The notes under the pieces are model-generated. The model had not been told where the DNA came from and made no database searches. It worked only from the letters and a program-made list of their open reading frames with translations. Positions 26,366 to 34,849 of a DNA stretch of 64,000 nt are shown here, in pieces. A program made the position numbers and the translations under genes. The DNA lies in NCBI RefSeq assembly GCF_029269745.1, contig NZ_JARJHT010000001.1, positions 2,356,001-2,420,000 of the forward strand, in the 5' to 3' direction. This DNA is from Polluticoccus soli (GTDB taxonomy: Bacteria > Bacteroidota > Bacteroidia > Chitinophagales > Chitinophagaceae). Each line of letters opens with the position of its first letter. The stretch's first letter is position 1.

Positions 26366-28009
26366 ATGATACACTTCGAAATTCCAAAAAATCAATCGTC
26401 CATCATCAAGGTGATAGGCGTTGGTGGTGGCGGCGGAAACGCTGTTAACTACATGCACAATCTCGACATTGAAGGTGTTGATTTTATCGTGTGCAATACA
26501 GACTCGCAGGCGCTGGCGCTGAGCCCGGTGCCGAACAAGATCCAGTTAGGACCGCACCTTACACAAGGGTTGGGAGCCGGTGCGAATCCTGAGATCGGTA
26601 AGCAGGCTGGTGAAGAGAGCATGGAGGACATCTCTAAAATTCTGAAAGTAAATACGCGCATGGCATTCATCACTGCAGGTATGGGTGGTGGCACCGGTAC
26701 CGGTGGCGCGCCAGTAGTAGCTAAAATATGCCGCGATCTCGGTATCCTGACGGTGGGTATCGTTACTACGCCATTCACTTACGAAGGACGTAAGCGTATG
26801 AAGCAGGCACAGGAAGGTATCGACCGTATGCGTGAGCATGTTGATACGATCCTGATCATCTCAAACGATAAGCTGCGCCAGCAGTTCGGCAACCTGCCGT
26901 TCACACAGGCGTTCGCTAAGGCTGATGATATCCTGGCTACAGCTGCAAAATGTATCACAGACGTTATTAACACTACCGGTCAGATAAACGTTGACTTTGC
27001 TGACGTTTGCACGGTAATGAAGAACGGCGGTGTGGCTATCCTCGGTAGCGCATCAGTAGCTGGCGACAACCGTTCACTGCATGCAGTAGAACAAGCGTTG
27101 AACTCTCCGCTGCTGAATGATAACGACATCCGTGGTGCTAAATGGATACTGCTGAACATTACTTCTGCTGCAGGTGAATTTGAACACACCATGGACGAAG
27201 CAGAAGCAATACAAGCATACGTACAGCAAATGGCTGGCGATGATTGCGATGTTATCCTAGGTATGGGTCACGACCCTGCCCTGGGCGATAAGATAGCTGT
27301 AACGGTAATTGCAACTGGCTTCAATCACAAAGAAGTACTTGCTAATATGCCTGCGCGCCGCAGCAATGAGCCTGAAAAGATCGTAGTGAAACTGGGTGAT
27401 GTGGCTAGCGTTACTCCTGCGCCTGCGGCACCAGCTGCTCCTGCCCAGGATGTGACAAACGCTTTAGCGCCTACGCTGGTAGAAATGGAAGCGCCTAAGA
27501 ATGCATACTCTATCGATCCAAAGCCGGCTTTCCCTGTACAGGAAACACAGCGCGAAATGTTCACGCTGGATGTTATTCCAGCAATGGAAGCTCCGGTGGC
27601 TAAAGTAGAAGAAACGAAAACTGTTGAAGAGCCAGCACTGCAACTTGTTATTAAGAATGAAGAGCCGGTACAGCCTGCGCAACCTGAACCAGTAAGATAT
27701 GGTAGCCATGTAATGACCGAGTTTGAACTGGAAGAGAAAAGGCGCTTTGAAGAGCAAAAGCGTGCGCTGGAAGAGCGTGCTGAACGCCTGCGCCGCATGA
27801 GCTTCAACGTAAAGGGTAACGAAACTACAGATGATGTAGAGAACGTGCCTGCTTACGTTCGTCGAAATGTGGACATAGACAGCAATGGCGTTGCATCTTC
27901 ACAAACCTTCTACAGCGGATACAGTGTTGGCGTAAATGGCCAGCAAAACAACAACCAGGCTTCTATCCAAACCATCAATACTTTCCTTGATGGCAAGAAG
28001 CCGGACTAA
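26366..28009 (+). CDS. ftsZ: Cell division protein FtsZ
   Basis: Tubulin-like GTPase that forms the Z ring; last gene of the operon. The GTPase domain (about 1-325) contains VIGVGGGGGNAVNYM, the tubulin signature GMGGGTGTGGAPVVA, NDKLRQQFGNLPFTQAFAKADD and the T7 synergy loop NVDFADVCTVM. The C-terminal part is extended (547 residues in total): a Pro/Ala/Glu-rich linker of about 110 residues, a charged helical segment (FELEEKRRFEEQKRALEERAERLRR split over about 450-475), and a terminal part with VPAYVRRNVDID, likely the partner-binding peptide. Long linkers of this kind are normal in Bacteroidota. A terminator follows at 28042. Confidence 0.97.
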   Translation: MIHFEIPKNQSSIIKVIGVGGGGGNAVNYMHNLDIEGVDFIVCNTDSQALALSPVPNKIQLGPHLTQGLGAGANPEIGKQAGEESMEDISKILKVNTRMAFITAGMGGGTGTGGAPVVAKICRDLGILTVGIVTTPFTYEGRKRMKQAQEGIDRMREHVDTILIISNDKLRQQFGNLPFTQAFAKADDILATAAKCITDVINTTGQINVDFADVCTVMKNGGVAILGSASVAGDNRSLHAVEQALNSPLLNDNDIRGAKWILLNITSAAGEFEHTMDEAEAIQAYVQQMAGDDCDVILGMGHDPALGDKIAVTVIATGFNHKEVLANMPARRSNEPEKIVVKLGDVASVTPAPAAPAAPAQDVTNALAPTLVEMEAPKNAYSIDPKPAFPVQETQREMFTLDVIPAMEAPVAKVEETKTVEEPALQLVIKNEEPVQPAQPEPVRYGSHVMTEFELEEKRRFEEQKRALEERAERLRRMSFNVKGNETTDDVENVPAYVRRNVDIDSNGVASSQTFYSGYSVGVNGQQNNNQASIQTINTFLDGKKPD

Positions 28010-28041
28010 CTAGTCTCTTTTGTTATATTTTCATATTGCAC

Positions 28042-28071
28042 AAAGCCCCTGTTGTCTAACGGGGGCTTTTC
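28042..28071 (+). terminator. Rho-independent terminator of the dcw operon
   Basis: The stem AAAGCCCCTGTT / AACGGGGGCTTT around loop GTCT, followed by TTCATTTTATTT, lies 33 bases after the ftsZ stop. It closes the 16-kb division operon. Confidence 0.85.
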
Positions 28072-28147
28072 ATTTTATTTAACACGGACCATATTAAACT
28101 CTTTTGTGCAGCTCAGGTCTATTCTTGTATAAACACGAAGAGAAGAT

Positions 28148-28801
28148 ATGAGACAGATGATTTTTGCGGCTACACTGGCAGGGGCTCTGCTCCTGGGCAA
28201 TTTCGCCAATGCCCAGCCGCGCGGTAAACAAGACAACCGCAAAAAGAGCCAGCAAGAGCGTATACAGGACGGCGTTCGTAACGGAAGCATCACCCACAAC
28301 GAGGCAATGCGCCTTCAGATGCAGCAAGCCAAGCTGCGCGGCTACAGGCAAATGGCCAAAGCTGATGGAAGGGTGAACCGTAAAGAACGCGGCCTGATGC
28401 GCAACGAAATGCAACGTGCCAATAGGAACATCTACCACGCAAAGCACAACGGTCAGTTCCGCAAAGGTGGTGGTTATGCCCAAAAGGGTGGACAGGGATT
28501 CAATGGGAGAGAAGGATTCCGTGGCGGTCACGGCGATTTTCATAGAAGAGGCGGTCAGATGGCTTTCAAAGGGCAAGGATTCCGGGGCAATGATGGCGGC
28601 CAGTTCCGTAAAGGAGACGGCGGCAACAATTTCAAAAGTCAGGGCTATCGCGGACGGGATGGATTCCGTGGCGACTACCGCAAGGGAGGACAGGATAATA
28701 AGAAAGGTGGAACTGAACGCCTGAAGGACGACAAGGCCGAAGGCAAAACGACCTGGCAGTTGAACAATGACAGCCGGAAGGGTTCCTGGGAGTTGAAATA
28801 A
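28148..28801 (+). CDS. Secreted basic Gly/Arg/Gln-rich protein
   Basis: A signal peptide (about 1-22, ending FANAQ) is followed by a charged helical region of about 75 residues (SQQERIQDGVRNGSITHNEA, MRLQMQQAKLRGYRQMAKAD, GRVNRKERGLMRNEMQRANR). This part resembles a family of exported bacterial proteins with the pattern GxxxGxLT..EA..L..QQ..I...E..AKADGxVT..ER..L....N. From about residue 104 on the protein is a low-complexity tail with degenerate repeats built on GQGFRGNDGGQFRKG. The composition would make it disordered and strongly basic in the periplasm or outside. Function unknown. It is monocistronic between two terminators. Confidence 0.75.
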   Translation: MRQMIFAATLAGALLLGNFANAQPRGKQDNRKKSQQERIQDGVRNGSITHNEAMRLQMQQAKLRGYRQMAKADGRVNRKERGLMRNEMQRANRNIYHAKHNGQFRKGGGYAQKGGQGFNGREGFRGGHGDFHRRGGQMAFKGQGFRGNDGGQFRKGDGGNNFKSQGYRGRDGFRGDYRKGGQDNKKGGTERLKDDKAEGKTTWQLNNDSRKGSWELK

Positions 28802-29172
28802 ATAGGGTGTGTTTTATATATAGGTAAGGTTTAGAAGGACCAAGCCCGCCATTTTTGGCGGGCTTTTTTGTCATATTAATATCATTAATTAAAAAATCTC
28901 TCAGGCTACCCAACTATAACCTATTGTTTTTCAGTCTTATTTTAGACCTTTAGGCAAAATCCAAGGTTAACGGAACAGGCTGGTTCTAAATTGTTTAGGA
29001 AATTGGCGCAAAATTTGTTTTAACTTTTTCGCAACTTTTGATACTAAGAATTCGGCTCTAACGTTAATATCTTTCTAAAACCAAAAACGGAGAAACTTAT
29101 AAGCAATACCTCTACTTAAAAAAATTTACTGTGCATGGCGTAACCTGTACGTTATTCAAAAGGTAGAAGTAT
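28802..29172. other. Intergenic region: terminator and long leader of the sigma factor gene
   Basis: Contains the terminator of the preceding gene (28842-28870) and about 300 A/T-rich bases before the ECF sigma gene. A promoter-like TATCTTTC (29068-29075, one mismatch to TAnnTTTG) is the best -7 candidate and would leave a leader of about 90 bases. No other gene or riboswitch was recognised. Confidence 0.5.
28842..28870 (+). terminator. Rho-independent terminator
   Basis: A 10-bp perfect stem AAGCCCGCCA / TGGCGGGCTT with loop TTTT and a following T run, 40 bases after the stop of the basic secreted protein. Confidence 0.9.
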
Positions 29173-29757
29173 ATGCAAATGATCCATCAACTCTCCGATG
29201 CCGAATTGATCCACGACTTTCTCCAGGGAAAAGACAGTGCATTGGAAACCCTTATATTCCGCTACAAGGATAAGATATACACATCTATCTACATGCTGGT
29301 AAAGGATAAGTATATCGCTGAAGATATATTCCAGGACGCTTTTTTAAAGATGATCAAAACCATGCGTGAAGGCCGGTATGCCGAGCAAGGTAAATTCCTG
29401 CCCTGGGCTATGCGCGTAGCGCACAACCTGTGCATGGACCATTTCCGTAAGGTGCGCCACAACGTGCCGGTCACCCTGCCCGATGGGATGGATATCACCC
29501 AGCTGATCGGCGGACCTGCTGAAACAGCATCGGACAAAATGGAGCAGCGCCAGGTTAATGCCAGCGTACGCAAACTCATCGAGCAATTACCAGAAGAGCA
29601 ACGCGAAGTAATAGTGTTGCGTATGTACGGCGACCTTAGCTTTAAAGAAATAGCCGACCTTACTTCTGTGAGCATCAACACAGCGTTGGGCCGTATGCGT
29701 TATGGTTTGCTAAACTTGCGCAAGATGATCACCGAAAATCAAATGGTTTTGCGCTAA
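29173..29757 (+). CDS. ECF-type RNA polymerase sigma factor
   Basis: Sigma-70-family factor of 194 residues with only regions 2 and 4, the ECF layout. Region 2 spans about 8-95 (LSDAELIHDFLQGKDSALE, FRYKDKIYTSIYMLVKDKY, IAEDIFQDAFLKMIK, FLPWAMRVAHNLCMDHFRK); region 4 spans about 130-185 (LIEQLPEEQREVIVLRMYGD, LSFKEIADLTSVSINTALG, RMRYGLLNLRKMI). No anti-sigma gene is adjacent, so its control is not evident. A second in-frame ATG at 29179 is possible as a start. The rsmE gene follows 26 bases later and may be cotranscribed. Confidence 0.9.
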   Translation: MQMIHQLSDAELIHDFLQGKDSALETLIFRYKDKIYTSIYMLVKDKYIAEDIFQDAFLKMIKTMREGRYAEQGKFLPWAMRVAHNLCMDHFRKVRHNVPVTLPDGMDITQLIGGPAETASDKMEQRQVNASVRKLIEQLPEEQREVIVLRMYGDLSFKEIADLTSVSINTALGRMRYGLLNLRKMITENQMVLR

Positions 29758-29783
29758 CGGCTGAATTGGGCTACATTAGCTGC

Positions 29784-30509
29784 ATGGCTTCATTGTCGTT
29801 GTTTTTTCATGATGGGGTATTGCAGCAGGGCAGCGAGATACAGCTGGCCGAAGATAGCGCCCGCCATATAGTACAGGTGCTGCGCATGCAGCCCGGCCAT
29901 AAACTGGAACTTACCGATGGCAAAGGCCATCTCGCCACCGCTTCCATCGCACGAGCTGAAAAGAAAAAATGCAGCGTGCTGATAGAAGCGGTGCAATATT
30001 TTGAGCCTGCGCAGCCACAACTGCACATGGCTATAGCCTTTACCAAAAATGCCAGCCGTAACGAGTGGTTGCTGGAGAAGTGTACGGAGATGGGCATCAC
30101 AACGATCATTCCCCTGATGGCTCATCGCACAGAGCGTGAAAAGATCCGCTACGACAGGTGGACAAACATACTGGTGTCTGCCATGATGCAATCGAAACAG
30201 TTCCATCTCCCATTACTAAAGGAAGCTACTCCGTTCAAACAAGTGGCTGAACAATATAGTAGTGTGCCGCAAAAGATTCTCGCACACTGCATTGAAGAAC
30301 GTTCGCGCAAACGTATAGCTGATGCGATCATTCCTCACAAAGAAACCTTAATATTGATAGGGCCTGAAGGTGACTTTACCGGTGAAGAGGTAGCTTTGTG
30401 TGAGGCTGCGGGTTTCACTGCTATGTCGATGGGCACGAATCGCCTGCGTACCGAAACTGCTGCCATGGCAGCCTGTGCCTACTTTAATATGATCAACCAT
30501 GCTGAATAG
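29784..30509 (+). CDS. rsmE: 16S rRNA (uracil(1498)-N(3))-methyltransferase
   Basis: SPOUT-fold SAM-dependent enzyme that methylates U1498 of 16S rRNA. The N-terminal PUA-like domain covers about 1-70 (HDGVLQQGSEIQLAEDSARH, IVQVLRMQPGHKLELTDGKG), and the knot domain contains FTKNASRNEWLLEKCTEMG, the RTEREKIRYDRW region, ILIGPEGDFTGEEV and the C-terminal SMGTNRLRTETAAMAA, all RsmE signatures. ATG 29784 (MASLSLFF) is preferred to an upstream TTG at 29766. The length is 241 residues. The DUF4159 gene starts inside its last codons. Confidence 0.92.
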   Translation: MASLSLFFHDGVLQQGSEIQLAEDSARHIVQVLRMQPGHKLELTDGKGHLATASIARAEKKKCSVLIEAVQYFEPAQPQLHMAIAFTKNASRNEWLLEKCTEMGITTIIPLMAHRTEREKIRYDRWTNILVSAMMQSKQFHLPLLKEATPFKQVAEQYSSVPQKILAHCIEERSRKRIADAIIPHKETLILIGPEGDFTGEEVALCEAAGFTAMSMGTNRLRTETAAMAACAYFNMINHAE

Positions 30510-31164
30510 GTTTATAGCATTTGCATTTCTTCTTGTTGTATCGTTCGGTGCGAATGCACAAAGCATGAAACTGGCGCTGCTAAAATATGGTGGTGGCGGC
30601 GACTGGTATGCAAACCCAACATCGCTCAAGAACCTGGCAGCATTTTGCAATCAGCAATTGCGTACGCGTTTTGATGCACAAGAGGCACAAGTGGATGCAG
30701 GTAGCCCGGAAATATTTAATTATCCTTTTGTGCACATGACAGGTCACGGTCGCTGGGAAGTAACAGAAGCAGAAGCGCAAAACCTGCGTAAGTATATGGA
30801 AGCAGGCGGTTTTCTGCACATAGACGATAACTACGGCCTCGACCAATACGTTCGTCCTGTATTGAAAAAAATATTCCCAGAGCTGGCGTTGGTGGAGTTG
30901 CCTTTTACTCACCCGATCTACCATCAGAAATTTACGTTCTCAAACGGCCTGCCCAAGGTGCACGAGCACGATAAAAAGCCACCGAAAGGTTATGGTCTGA
31001 TCTATAAAGGCAGGTTAGTATGTTTCTACAGTTTCGAGACCGATCTTGGTGATGGTTGGGAAGATCCTGAAGTGCATAAAGACACTCCTGAAAAACATAC
31101 GCTCGCTTTGCAGATGGGTGCCAACCTGGTGCAGTACGCTTTTAATGGCGCTTCGGCGAAGTAG
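30499..31164 (+). CDS. DUF4159 domain secreted protein
   Basis: Exported protein of 221 residues: a signal peptide of about 20 residues (FAFLLVVSFGANAQS) followed by a single DUF4159 domain, recognisable from LKYGGGGDWYANPTSLKNLA, FVHMTGHG, the GGFLHIDDNYG turn and LPFTHPIYH. DUF4159 adopts a ThuA/class I amidotransferase-like fold, but no enzymatic activity is established. It overlaps rsmE by 11 bases and converges on the glycosyltransferase gene with a 23-base overlap of their 3' ends. Confidence 0.85.
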   Translation: MLNRFIAFAFLLVVSFGANAQSMKLALLKYGGGGDWYANPTSLKNLAAFCNQQLRTRFDAQEAQVDAGSPEIFNYPFVHMTGHGRWEVTEAEAQNLRKYMEAGGFLHIDDNYGLDQYVRPVLKKIFPELALVELPFTHPIYHQKFTFSNGLPKVHEHDKKPPKGYGLIYKGRLVCFYSFETDLGDGWEDPEVHKDTPEKHTLALQMGANLVQYAFNGASAK

Positions 31165-32272
31165 ATTCAATTACTGAGAGGATCTTTTTAGCAATATTTC
31201 CGAAATAGTAAATTTCGTAAAAACTAGCCGGCACATTGGTTGGGGTATTTATTGCCGTTACGACATCGTTAGTAAACGCATCCCAATTATGATCTGCGCT
31301 GATGCGAAGATTTTCGCCGCACACTTCAGGCTTTAAGCCTGTGGCTCCGCTTACACAGCTTACTACGCGTTTATTATATCCTAACGCTTCTACCGCTTTT
31401 GTTTTTATGCCGCCGCCGGTCAGTACCGGGTTCAGCATGACGTCGCAAGCTTTGAGAAATATGTCAAGATCGTTGACGAAGCCGGAATAGGTGATGTTGG
31501 GCGTTGCAGAAATGCGCTGCTGCAATTGTTCATCCAGGCCCTTTCCTGCAAGTAGTATTTCGTATGTCAGTCCGCGATCGTTTAGCCTCGGCATGATCTC
31601 GTCCAGTATATACACTATCGCATCTCTGTTCGGTGCATAGTCGAGTGCCCCCAGGAAGTATAGCCACGGTTTAGCTGCGTCCAACGCTAGCTCTGCAGCT
31701 ACTTGTTGCTTTTCTTTGCCTGTTACAGTTGGTTTTTCATTTAAGGTGGTACCATATGGAATAAAGTGGCATTTCTCCCGGCTGATGCCGTAATGTTGTA
31801 CTGCCCATGAGGCATCCTCCTCCGTAACAAACAACAAGCCTGCCGCTTTTTTCATCGCAAACCTCTCAAAAGAGCGCATGATCGGCCACCATGGCTTTCC
31901 CAATGTGCGAAAACGTTCAGACTCAATGTTATGACTGCGCATTATCCAATTGATTCCCAGTGTATGAGCTAACCTCATTGCTGTTAGCGACATATACGGA
32001 TGGTCGCAGTAAATAGCGGAAACGTTGTATTTCCGGCCTATTTCCAGTAAAGTATGATAGTTGTTGTAGGGTATATATCGCTTAGGGTCAGCAGGAAAAA
32101 CAGGGTGTAGCCGAAAGCTATATTGTTGCCTTGGTTCATTGTCAACTGTGCAAGCCAGGTGATCGGTACAAAGACGCCCCAGGTATTCATGAATGAGTAC
32201 TATGCCCAGATGTCCCCCCGTTTTCGGGGGTAAAACTTTATATGGCGCAAGAGAAAGAATGCTGAGGTTCAT
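31142..32272 (-). CDS. GT4-type glycosyltransferase
   Basis: GT-B fold glycosyltransferase of 376 residues. The N-terminal half holds a PPKTGGHLGIVLIHEYLGRL acceptor region and RSHNIESERF; the C-terminal half has the nucleotide-sugar domain of the Glyco_trans_1/4 type, with FLGALDYAPNRDAIVYIL, ILLAGKGLDEQL, YSGFVNDLDIFLKACDVMLN and the acidic site replaced by GGGIKTKAVEALGYNKRVV, as in the subgroup related to sugar transferases of exopolysaccharide clusters. No other polysaccharide genes are adjacent, so the acceptor is unknown. It is monocistronic on the minus strand, and its stop lies within the end of the DUF4159 gene. Confidence 0.82.
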   Translation of the reverse strand: MNLSILSLAPYKVLPPKTGGHLGIVLIHEYLGRLCTDHLACTVDNEPRQQYSFRLHPVFPADPKRYIPYNNYHTLLEIGRKYNVSAIYCDHPYMSLTAMRLAHTLGINWIMRSHNIESERFRTLGKPWWPIMRSFERFAMKKAAGLLFVTEEDASWAVQHYGISREKCHFIPYGTTLNEKPTVTGKEKQQVAAELALDAAKPWLYFLGALDYAPNRDAIVYILDEIMPRLNDRGLTYEILLAGKGLDEQLQQRISATPNITYSGFVNDLDIFLKACDVMLNPVLTGGGIKTKAVEALGYNKRVVSCVSGATGLKPEVCGENLRISADHNWDAFTNDVVTAINTPTNVPASFYEIYYFGNIAKKILSVIESTSPKRH

Positions 32273-32448
32273 GAGGTGGTAAATATAAAAAAGTTAGCCG
32301 AGGGTTATGTGATATCAGTACAACGCTCCCGTTATGGCATAGTGTTTTTGCAAATTGTTTAGACTTTGCCCGGCTGTTCAAGCAACGTTTGCATAGGCCG
32401 GACGATCAAAACAAGACCAGTACCATCTTCAACCAATAAAAAGCCATT

Positions 32449-32976
32449 ATGAAACCGTTACAACTCATTCTTTCATTTGCCATTGTGGCGGCGATGCCGT
32501 TTCAGTCGCTCGCCCAATCCGAACGTGCCAAATCAGTAGCCACGACCAGGGAGGCGGAGTTTTGTGAGGACGCTTTAGAAGACAACGCAAAAGAAATAGC
32601 CATGCTGGAAATGGGTATGGATAAAGCTACGGACCCGGAAATAAAGGAGCAAGCCGAGCATATGCTGAGCGATCACCTGACGATCGACAGCGTTTTGAAC
32701 TCATACGTGACTCGCAGGAAGGTACAGATCATGGGAGAAATAGATGAGCCTGATGAAAAGCATATTGAGACAAAAACTACCCGCGCCTGGGATGAAGAGT
32801 GGGCCGATGAACTGGGCAATATGCAACGTAAAATGATCACCCGTTTTGAAAAAGCTCAGGGTTATATACGCGATGAGGAATTGCAGACCATTATAAAAAA
32901 TACGCTGCCTGTATTGCGTCAACACCGCGATGTGGCTATAGCACAACAACGGCGGATGAAAGCCATGAAAGAATAG
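32449..32976 (+). CDS. Exported DUF4142-like helical protein
   Basis: A signal peptide (about 1-22, ending SLAQS) is followed by a mostly alpha-helical 150-residue domain. The pattern FCEDALEDNAKEIAMLEMGM, DPEIKEQAEHMLSDH and the C-terminal LRQHRDVAIAQQ resembles DUF4142/ferritin-like four-helix proteins, in which the His residues of the second and fourth helices are conserved. No metal-binding claim can be made from sequence alone. It is monocistronic, closed by a terminator at 32998. Confidence 0.65.
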   Translation: MKPLQLILSFAIVAAMPFQSLAQSERAKSVATTREAEFCEDALEDNAKEIAMLEMGMDKATDPEIKEQAEHMLSDHLTIDSVLNSYVTRRKVQIMGEIDEPDEKHIETKTTRAWDEEWADELGNMQRKMITRFEKAQGYIRDEELQTIIKNTLPVLRQHRDVAIAQQRRMKAMKE

Positions 32977-32997
32977 CATATAAGCGGTAAGAAGTCT

Positions 32998-33026
32998 GAA
33001 CGGTTGCAATGCAGCCGTTCTTTTTT
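32998..33026 (+). terminator. Rho-independent terminator
   Basis: A 10-bp stem GAACGGTTGC / GCAGCCGTTC (one G-T pair) with loop AAT and six T residues, 22 bases after the DUF4142-like gene. Confidence 0.88.
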
Positions 33027-33101
33027 ATGAGCTCTGCTACAGGCATGATTATGTTGTGATTAGAGTAGGAGCTTACTTACCATGCATAGTAAGTTGAAAC
33101 C

Positions 33102-33890
33102 ATGACTCACCAGGTTCTCTCATATCAGATAGCAGATAGCATTGATATAAAGGGCTTTAAAGCCAGTTTCAAGGCCGACATTCATTTTAGCGATGCAGAT
33201 GAGCTGTTCTACCGGACAGATAGCAGCAGGTTTGTCTGTGTTTTCAAATATGGTGTTGTTTGCTTCCTGAATTACGATCCTGTCAAAGTCACGGAGTTCA
33301 TACAGATGATCACACCGTTTTGTAAGTATCCGCTGGGCGAACACCTGAACGAAGAGTACCTGATCGAAACAGATGCTGCTGAGTATAAGATCGGTAACAA
33401 TAAGATCGAAGTAATGCGTGCTGACGCTGACGTGATACGGCTGGTGATGATGAATGTATCGCAGTCAGTAGCGCTCGACTATTATACCGAGCTGATGGAC
33501 AGGCTGCTGGAAGAGACGAACCTCCATACCCAGCGCCTGGAGCGGAAGGGCAGCCTGGCTATCAAAGGCATTAAGCTGAAAAAATACATAGGTCGCACCC
33601 TGTTGTTAAAGAACCGCATTGCCGAGAATCTGTACATCTTCGACTCTCCACCCGAGACATGGGAAGATGAAAGCCTGGATAAAATAGACATTGGACTTAA
33701 ACGAACTTTTGACCTGCAGGAACGCTCCCGTAATATTCATGAAGGTCTTACGATTATCCGCGATAATCTTGACCTGTTTAAAGATCTGTTGCAATACCGG
33801 CATAGCACTGTGCTGGAGTGGATCATTATCATTTTGATACTGGTTGAAGTGATTAACATGATCATTGAAAAGATCTTCGGTGTGAAATAG
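33102..33890 (+). CDS. RMD1/YagE-family protein (DUF155)
   Basis: A 262-residue protein of the RMD1/YagE (DUF155) family, whose eukaryotic members are mitochondrial and help anchor mitoribosomes; bacterial function is unknown. Family features are the N-terminal beta-rich part with SSRFVCVFKYGVVCFLNYDP, the ALDYYTELMDRLLEETN helix, the ERKGSLAIKGIKLKKYIGRT segment, the WEDESLDKID turn, and a C-terminal membrane helix preceded by YRHSTVLEWIIIILI (about 240-258). The tail anchor suggests an inner membrane protein with its bulk in the cytoplasm. It is monocistronic. Confidence 0.82.
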   Translation: MTHQVLSYQIADSIDIKGFKASFKADIHFSDADELFYRTDSSRFVCVFKYGVVCFLNYDPVKVTEFIQMITPFCKYPLGEHLNEEYLIETDAAEYKIGNNKIEVMRADADVIRLVMMNVSQSVALDYYTELMDRLLEETNLHTQRLERKGSLAIKGIKLKKYIGRTLLLKNRIAENLYIFDSPPETWEDESLDKIDIGLKRTFDLQERSRNIHEGLTIIRDNLDLFKDLLQYRHSTVLEWIIIILILVEVINMIIEKIFGVK

Positions 33891-34017
33891 TAGGTGAGAA
33901 ACAGGGGTAAGGTCCGCATTGGAGTTTTCGTTTATTTTGTAAAGACGAGAGTGCAAGACTGAAAACTATCCGGTTATTAATTGCGGTGCTACCGCTTTGA
34001 CCCTAAATAATGCACTT

Positions 34018-34830
34018 ATGACAAAACGGACCGTCTACCTGCTGGCCATTCTCTTTTTTGGACTCGAAACGCATTCGTTCGCGCAGGACACGAGTACAAC
34101 TTGCCGGCAACGGTATTTTACTTTCGGCGCCGGTATCACCGGTCAGTCTTTTTACGACGAGGCCATATCTAATATCTGGTACAGCAATACTGGCATGGCA
34201 CCGTTGCTTGGGCATTTCAAGATAAAGAACGGCCACCTCTCGCAGCTGCTGATAGAGCCATCATTCCTGTCGTTGCGAACAAAGAGAAGCGGAAAGCTGA
34301 CGCCGATGAAGGTAAGTACCGTGAGAGTGGTGACCGACTACCAGCTGCTATACGACATAGACAAATGGAGCAAGCGGTATGACGTGAAGCTGGGCGGACT
34401 AGCCTCGCTGGTAGCTGAATATAAGGAAGCGCCTCAGCTAGATAATTCGGCCATTGTGTACGATTATGCTTTGAGCTTGGGTGTAAGTGGTCGCGCTGCA
34501 AGGCAGGTGCGCGTATTGAAACATGACGCCGAACTATCGCTGCAACTAAGTATGCCGTTAATAGCGCATGCGGCCCGTCCCCAATACCTGAACAGGATAG
34601 AGTTTTTGGATCCAGAAAATGATTTGCTAGGCGATGTTTTTTCTAATGCCCATATCGTGACGTTGAATAAGTACTTGCGAGTAAACAGTCAGCTGGCGTT
34701 GCGGTATCATCTCAACAGCGGTAATGACCTTCGCCTGGCCTATCACTGGGATTTTTATAGGTTGAAGGATATCAACCGCGTCTTTGCGACTGAGCACCTT
34801 GTATCATTTATGTTCATGTTCAGATATTAA
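34018..34830 (+). CDS. Exported beta-rich protein of unknown function
   Basis: Not recognised. The signal peptide from ATG 34018 ends near HSFAQD; an in-frame TTG at 33997 would add seven residues and is less likely. The rest (about 250 residues) has alternating hydrophobic strands ending in aromatic residues (RVVTDYQLLYDI, YDVKLGGLASLVAEY, NSQLALRYHLNSGNDLRLAYHWDFYRL) and finishes with VSFMFMFRY, which fits an outer membrane beta-barrel with a C-terminal aromatic. The S41 peptidase gene starts 19 bases downstream, so the two may form an operon. Confidence 0.6.
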   Translation: MTKRTVYLLAILFFGLETHSFAQDTSTTCRQRYFTFGAGITGQSFYDEAISNIWYSNTGMAPLLGHFKIKNGHLSQLLIEPSFLSLRTKRSGKLTPMKVSTVRVVTDYQLLYDIDKWSKRYDVKLGGLASLVAEYKEAPQLDNSAIVYDYALSLGVSGRAARQVRVLKHDAELSLQLSMPLIAHAARPQYLNRIEFLDPENDLLGDVFSNAHIVTLNKYLRVNSQLALRYHLNSGNDLRLAYHWDFYRLKDINRVFATEHLVSFMFMFRY

Positions 34831-34849
34831 ATCACTTCAACAACGAAAG

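Noticed and set aside
34784-34849. Upstream extension of the S41 peptidase frame
   Set aside because: It overlaps the preceding gene and would bury the lipoprotein signal that begins at 34850.
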